Origin: Nocardia higoensis NBRC 100133
Lineage (GTDB): Bacteria > Actinomycetota > Actinomycetes > Mycobacteriales > Mycobacteriaceae
Direction: 5' to 3'
Length of the DNA stretch: 64,000 nt
NCBI RefSeq assembly: GCF_000308595.1
Contig: NZ_BAGA01000092.1
Location: 1 to 64,000 of the forward strand
Positions 61,191-64,000 of the stretch are shown here, one piece after another (the stretch's first letter is position 1; the number at the start of each line of letters is the position of its first letter). Below the pieces are notes generated by a model that worked only from the letters and a program-made list of their open reading frames with translations, was not told the DNA's origin and did not search any database. The position numbers and the translations under genes were made by a program.

Positions 61191-62804
61191 TCAGCCGACC
61201 TCCTCCGTGACCTCCGGCGCCGGCGTCAGCCCTTCACCGGTGAGCTCCAGACGGCGTGTCACCCCGATCTCGGCGAGGAACCGGGGGTCGTGGCTGACCA
61301 CGATCAGCGCGCCCTCGAAACCGGCCAGCGCCTCGGTCAGATGACGCAGACTGGGCAGATCGAGATTGTTGGTCGGCTCGTCGAGCAGCAGCAGTTTCGG
61401 CGCGGGCTCGGCGAGCAGCAACATGGCCAGGGCCGCGCGCAGCCGCTCGCCGCCGGACAGTGCGGCGGCGGGCACATCGGCTGCCGCCCCGCGGAACAGC
61501 AGCCGGGCCAGCTGCGCACGGATGCGTACCGGCGGCGCGTCCGGCGCAGTGGCCGCCACGTTTTCGAACACCGTCCGCTCGGGGTCGAACAGGTCCAGCC
61601 GCTGCGGCAGCATCCGCCACGCAACCTTCGGCGGCTCGGCGGCGATGCGGTGCAGCAGCGTCGTCTTACCGACACCGTTGCGCCCGGTGAGCGCGATCCG
61701 TTCCGGACCGGTGATCCGCAGGGTCACCCGGCGATCGGGATCGGCTGCGCCACAGACCAGTTCGGCGTCGACGAGGTCGAGCACGTCCTGTCCCGGATGC
61801 AGGCGGGTGCCGGGCAGATCGAGGCGGATCTGCTGGTCGGCGCGCACCGAGTCCTCGGCTTCGCGTAGCTGTTCGGTGGCGGCGTCGAGGCGGTCGATCT
61901 GGGTGTTGCGCAGCTTGCCCGCCGATTCCTGGGCCGCGCGTCTACGGGCGCCTGCCAGGATCTTCGGCATGTTCTCGGCCGACTTCTCGCCATAGCGCTT
62001 GCGGCGATCCAATGTGGTCCTGGCCTCGGCCAGTTCCCTGGACTGCCTGCGCACATCGTTACGCGCGGTGCGCAGCGCGGCCTGCGCGGCCTGCTGCTCG
62101 GCGGCCACCTGCTCCTCGTAATCGGTGTAGTTGCCGCCGAATACCCGCAGCGCGCCGTGGCGCAGTTCGGCGATGGAGTCGGCGCGCTCGAGCAGTTCGC
62201 GATCGTGGCTGACCGCGAGCACCGTGCCGGAGAACTGGTCGACCACATCGTAGAGATGTTGGCGGGCGACCCGATCCAGGTTGTTGGTCGGCTCGTCGAG
62301 CAGCAGCACCTCGGGATCGCCGAGCAGTTGCGCGGCCAGGCCGAGCAGCACGGTTTCGCCACCGGAGAGGGTGTCCAGGCGACGATCCAGACCGGCGGTG
62401 GAATCGGCGAGATAGCCCAGCCCGAGCCGGGCCAGCAACGCCACCGCGCGTTCCTCGACATCCCAGGCCGAGCCGATGATGTCGAAATCGTCGTCGGCGG
62501 CCGCGCCGGCTTCGACGCGATGCAGGGCTGCCCTGATCTCGGCGATGCCGAGCAGGTGGTCGACGCGCTGGGCGTCGGCCAGTCCGAGATCCTGGCGCAG
62601 GTAGCCGAGACGGCCCCGCACGGAGATCGAGCCGCGAAGCGGGCGCAGTTCCCCGGCGATCAGCCGGAGCAGCGTGGATTTACCCGCGCCGTTGACGCCG
62701 GCCAGGCCGATATGGCCGGGGCCGAGATCACCGTCGATACCGTCGAAGACAGGGGTGCCATCCGGCCAGGAGAAGGTGAGATCGGAGAAGGACAGTGAGG
62801 TCAT
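61191..62804 (-). CDS. ABC-F family ATPase, probable antibiotic-resistance/ribosome-protection type
   Basis: A 537-aa soluble protein with two ABC domains and no membrane region. The first has GLAGVNGAGKSTLLRLIAG, signature LSGGE in RLDTLSGGETVLLGL, and VLLLDEPTNNLDRVARQ. The second has ALTGRNGVGKTTLLHRIA, LSGGERLRAAL and LLLLDEPTNNLDLPSL. The inter-domain linker (residues ~240-320) is helical and charged, as needed to reach the ribosomal P or E site. ATG at 62804 follows CGAGGAC. The upstream leader with a tiny peptide frame and alternative hairpins suggests drug-induced attenuation. Confidence 0.88.
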   Translation of the reverse strand: MTSLSFSDLTFSWPDGTPVFDGIDGDLGPGHIGLAGVNGAGKSTLLRLIAGELRPLRGSISVRGRLGYLRQDLGLADAQRVDHLLGIAEIRAALHRVEAGAAADDDFDIIGSAWDVEERAVALLARLGLGYLADSTAGLDRRLDTLSGGETVLLGLAAQLLGDPEVLLLDEPTNNLDRVARQHLYDVVDQFSGTVLAVSHDRELLERADSIAELRHGALRVFGGNYTDYEEQVAAEQQAAQAALRTARNDVRRQSRELAEARTTLDRRKRYGEKSAENMPKILAGARRRAAQESAGKLRNTQIDRLDAATEQLREAEDSVRADQQIRLDLPGTRLHPGQDVLDLVDAELVCGAADPDRRVTLRITGPERIALTGRNGVGKTTLLHRIAAEPPKVAWRMLPQRLDLFDPERTVFENVAATAPDAPPVRIRAQLARLLFRGAAADVPAAALSGGERLRAALAMLLLAEPAPKLLLLDEPTNNLDLPSLRHLTEALAGFEGALIVVSHDPRFLAEIGVTRRLELTGEGLTPAPEVTEEVG

Positions 62805-62820
62805 GGTGAGTCCTCGAGGT

Positions 62821-62879
62821 CGCGTCGTGACGCGGCGCGTGAATACGGGCCGCACGAGAGCACCTCAGAAGAGCACCAC
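62821..62879 (-). promoter_or_regulatory. Candidate attenuator leader with short peptide frame upstream of the ABC-F gene
   Basis: On the minus strand, GGAG is followed by GTG GTG CTC TTC TGA (62879-62865), a 3-4 residue leader peptide (M)VLF or MLF. Downstream, GCGGC (62853-62849) can pair with GCCGC (62836-62832), while CGCGTC (62834-62829) can pair with GACGCG (62826-62821). The two hairpins share bases 62832-62834 and exclude each other. This layout is typical of ribosome-stalling control of resistance genes; function is inferred. Confidence 0.4.
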
Positions 62880-62968
62880 TACTCCGATCGCCGGGGACAG
62901 AACGCGGTCCAGAATAGTCGGCGGTATGCCGATGCCGCCAGGTATTTTCCGCGCCCTCTCCCCCGGGC

Positions 62969-63547
62969 TCAGGTGAGGCGAACGATCGAGGTCAGCGGGT
63001 AGTCGCCTTGTACGGCGCGACCGCCGAGAGCTTCCAGCTCGAGCACCACGGCGGCGGCGGCGACGTGCGCGCCCGCCTCCTCGAACAGTTGCGCCGCGGC
63101 GGCGAGGGTACCGCCGGTGGCCAGCACGTCGTCGAGCAACAACACGGTGCGCCCGCGCAGTTCCACCCCGTTACCGGGAATCTCCAGGGCGGCCGAACCG
63201 TATTCCAGGCTGTACTCACGGCTGATCACCGGCGGCGGCAGCTTGCCCGCCTTGCGGACCGCCAGCACGCCGGTGCCGAGAACGGCCGCCACGCCCGCGC
63301 CGAGCAGGAAGCCCCTGGCGTCCACACCCGCGACCAGATCGGCTTCGGGCGCGCACGCGGCCAGCGATTCGATCACCGTCCGGAAGCCATCGGCGTCGGC
63401 GAACACCGGGGTCAGATCGGCGAAACGGACACCGGGAGTGGGGAAATCGTCGTGCCAGCGGGTGAGGCGCTCGACCTGCGCGGCCGCCGCCGCGGCGATG
63501 CCTTCGGCGATCTGCCGGTCGGACTCCGTTGCCGCGTGCTTGCTCAT
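62969..63547 (-). CDS. apt: Adenine phosphoribosyltransferase
   Basis: Salvages adenine with PRPP to AMP; 192 aa. It has FPTPGVRFADLTPVFADA, VAGVDARGFLLGAGVA, and REYSLEYGSAALEI. The PRPP loop is TVLLLDDVLATGGTLAAAA. ATG at 63547 (MSKHAATESD) has GGAGAG upstream, while the in-frame ATG at 63568 lacks a ribosome site. The order solute-binding protein then apt on the same strand matches M. tuberculosis Rv2585c-apt. Confidence 0.92.
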   Translation of the reverse strand: MSKHAATESDRQIAEGIAAAAAAQVERLTRWHDDFPTPGVRFADLTPVFADADGFRTVIESLAACAPEADLVAGVDARGFLLGAGVAAVLGTGVLAVRKAGKLPPPVISREYSLEYGSAALEIPGNGVELRGRTVLLLDDVLATGGTLAAAAQLFEEAGAHVAAAAVVLELEALGGRAVQGDYPLTSIVRLT

Positions 63548-63594
63548 CGAACTCTCTCCCGTGGTCATGTCGAAATCCCGTCCGTCGATCCCGG

Positions 63595-64000
63595 TCAGCG
63601 CCGCAGCACCCAGCGATCCATGTTCCAGCCGGTGCCGCCCTGGGTCGGCCCGGCCACGCCGTTGCGCAGCCCGTCACCGAAGGCGATGACGCGTGGGGTG
63701 GCGAACAGCGGAATGCCCGGCATCTCCGACCACAGCAGGTTCTCGGCTTCGGTCAGCAGGTTCAGCTGGGTGGTCGAATCGGTGTCCGCGGCGAGCTGAT
63801 CGACGATCGCATCGTATCGGCCGTTGCCGAACCGGCCGAAATCGATGCCGCTGCCGGTCCGCCACGCGCTGGTGGCGGCGACGCCGGTCAGCGAGCCGGC
63901 CGGGCCGGGCGCGCCCGCCGTGCTCGACAGGATGGCGTCCACGGTGCCGTCGGTCAGCTGGTTGGGCCGGAAGTCGGTGGCGCCGGCATCCTCGACGGTG
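63595..64000 (-). CDS. Family 5 extracellular solute-binding protein (Rv2585c-like), C-terminal part
   Basis: The last ~135 residues of a protein whose 5' part lies beyond the window. SAWRTGSGIDFGRFGNGRYD, TQLNLLTEAENLLWSEMPGI and PLFATPRVIAFGDGLRNGV match the C-terminal lobe of oligopeptide-type (SBP_bac_5) binding proteins. The end NMDRWVLRR is also typical of the mycobacterial Rv2585c group, which lies between apt and secF. A lipoprotein signal would be expected at the missing N-terminus. The gap to apt is 47 bases, so the two are probably co-transcribed. Confidence 0.8.
   Translation of the reverse strand, partial: TVEDAGATDFRPNQLTDGTVDAILSSTAGAPGPAGSLTGVAATSAWRTGSGIDFGRFGNGRYDAIVDQLAADTDSTTQLNLLTEAENLLWSEMPGIPLFATPRVIAFGDGLRNGVAGPTQGGTGWNMDRWVLRR

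Overview
The window is a high-GC actinobacterial chromosome segment, most likely from Nocardia or a close relative. Three things point there: gene content and partial gene order like the Mycobacterium tuberculosis Rv2540c-Rv2585c neighbourhood (aroC-aroK-aroB, aroE-mltG-ruvX-alaS-rarA, aspS, an Rv2578c-type radical SAM protein, hisS, a membrane-anchored cyclophilin, rel, apt, and an Rv2585c-like solute-binding protein); mycolata-type secretion accessories (EspG, EspC-like, DUF3558 lipoprotein, cutinase); and frequent GTG starts with 4-base ATGA/GTGA gene overlaps. No tRNA, rRNA, CRISPR array, integrase or relaxase was seen.

Layout. 1-4.1 kb: shikimate-pathway operon aroC-aroK-aroB on the plus strand; AroK carries a very long basic low-complexity tail. 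4.1-6.5 kb: a flavin monooxygenase and a divergent TetR regulator sharing a repeated operator, then a small membrane protein. 6.5-13.7 kb: minus-strand aroE-mltG-ruvX-alaS and rarA. 13.8-21.5 kb: PhoD-type phosphatase, APH-like kinase, membrane protein, aspS, zinc protease and a small secreted protein, with several hairpin terminators. 21.5-26.9 kb: an orphan type VII (ESX) accessory and substrate locus. 27.2-38.2 kb: a steroid-type SDR behind KstR-like boxes, the Rv2578c-type radical SAM gene behind an SOS box, 2-oxoacid:ferredoxin oxidoreductase korAB, mdh, hisS, an HpnE-like oxidase and the cyclophilin.

38.4-55.6 kb is the most unusual part. It is about 15 tightly coupled minus-strand genes for a type IV secretion-like machine: VirD4/TraG coupling ATPase, VirB4-like ATPase, SCO6880-family protein, TrbL/VirB6-like channel protein, two pilin-like small membrane proteins, a three-domain cell-wall hydrolase, several VirB8-like or lipoprotein candidates, two MinD-like proteins lacking the signature lysine, and a transposase-derived HTH protein. 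It sits between the cyclophilin and rel genes, which are neighbours in M. tuberculosis. No DNA-mobilisation gene is present, so it looks more like a resident secretion or DNA-transfer apparatus than a complete integrative element.

55.9-64 kb: YnfA-type membrane protein, bifunctional rel, a nitric-oxide response pair (flavohaemoprotein and NsrR), an ABC-F ribosome-protection gene with a candidate attenuator leader, apt, and the 3' part of a solute-binding protein gene cut by the window end. Gene identities come from reading translated motifs. Family names and comparisons with M. tuberculosis rest on recalled knowledge and were not searched.
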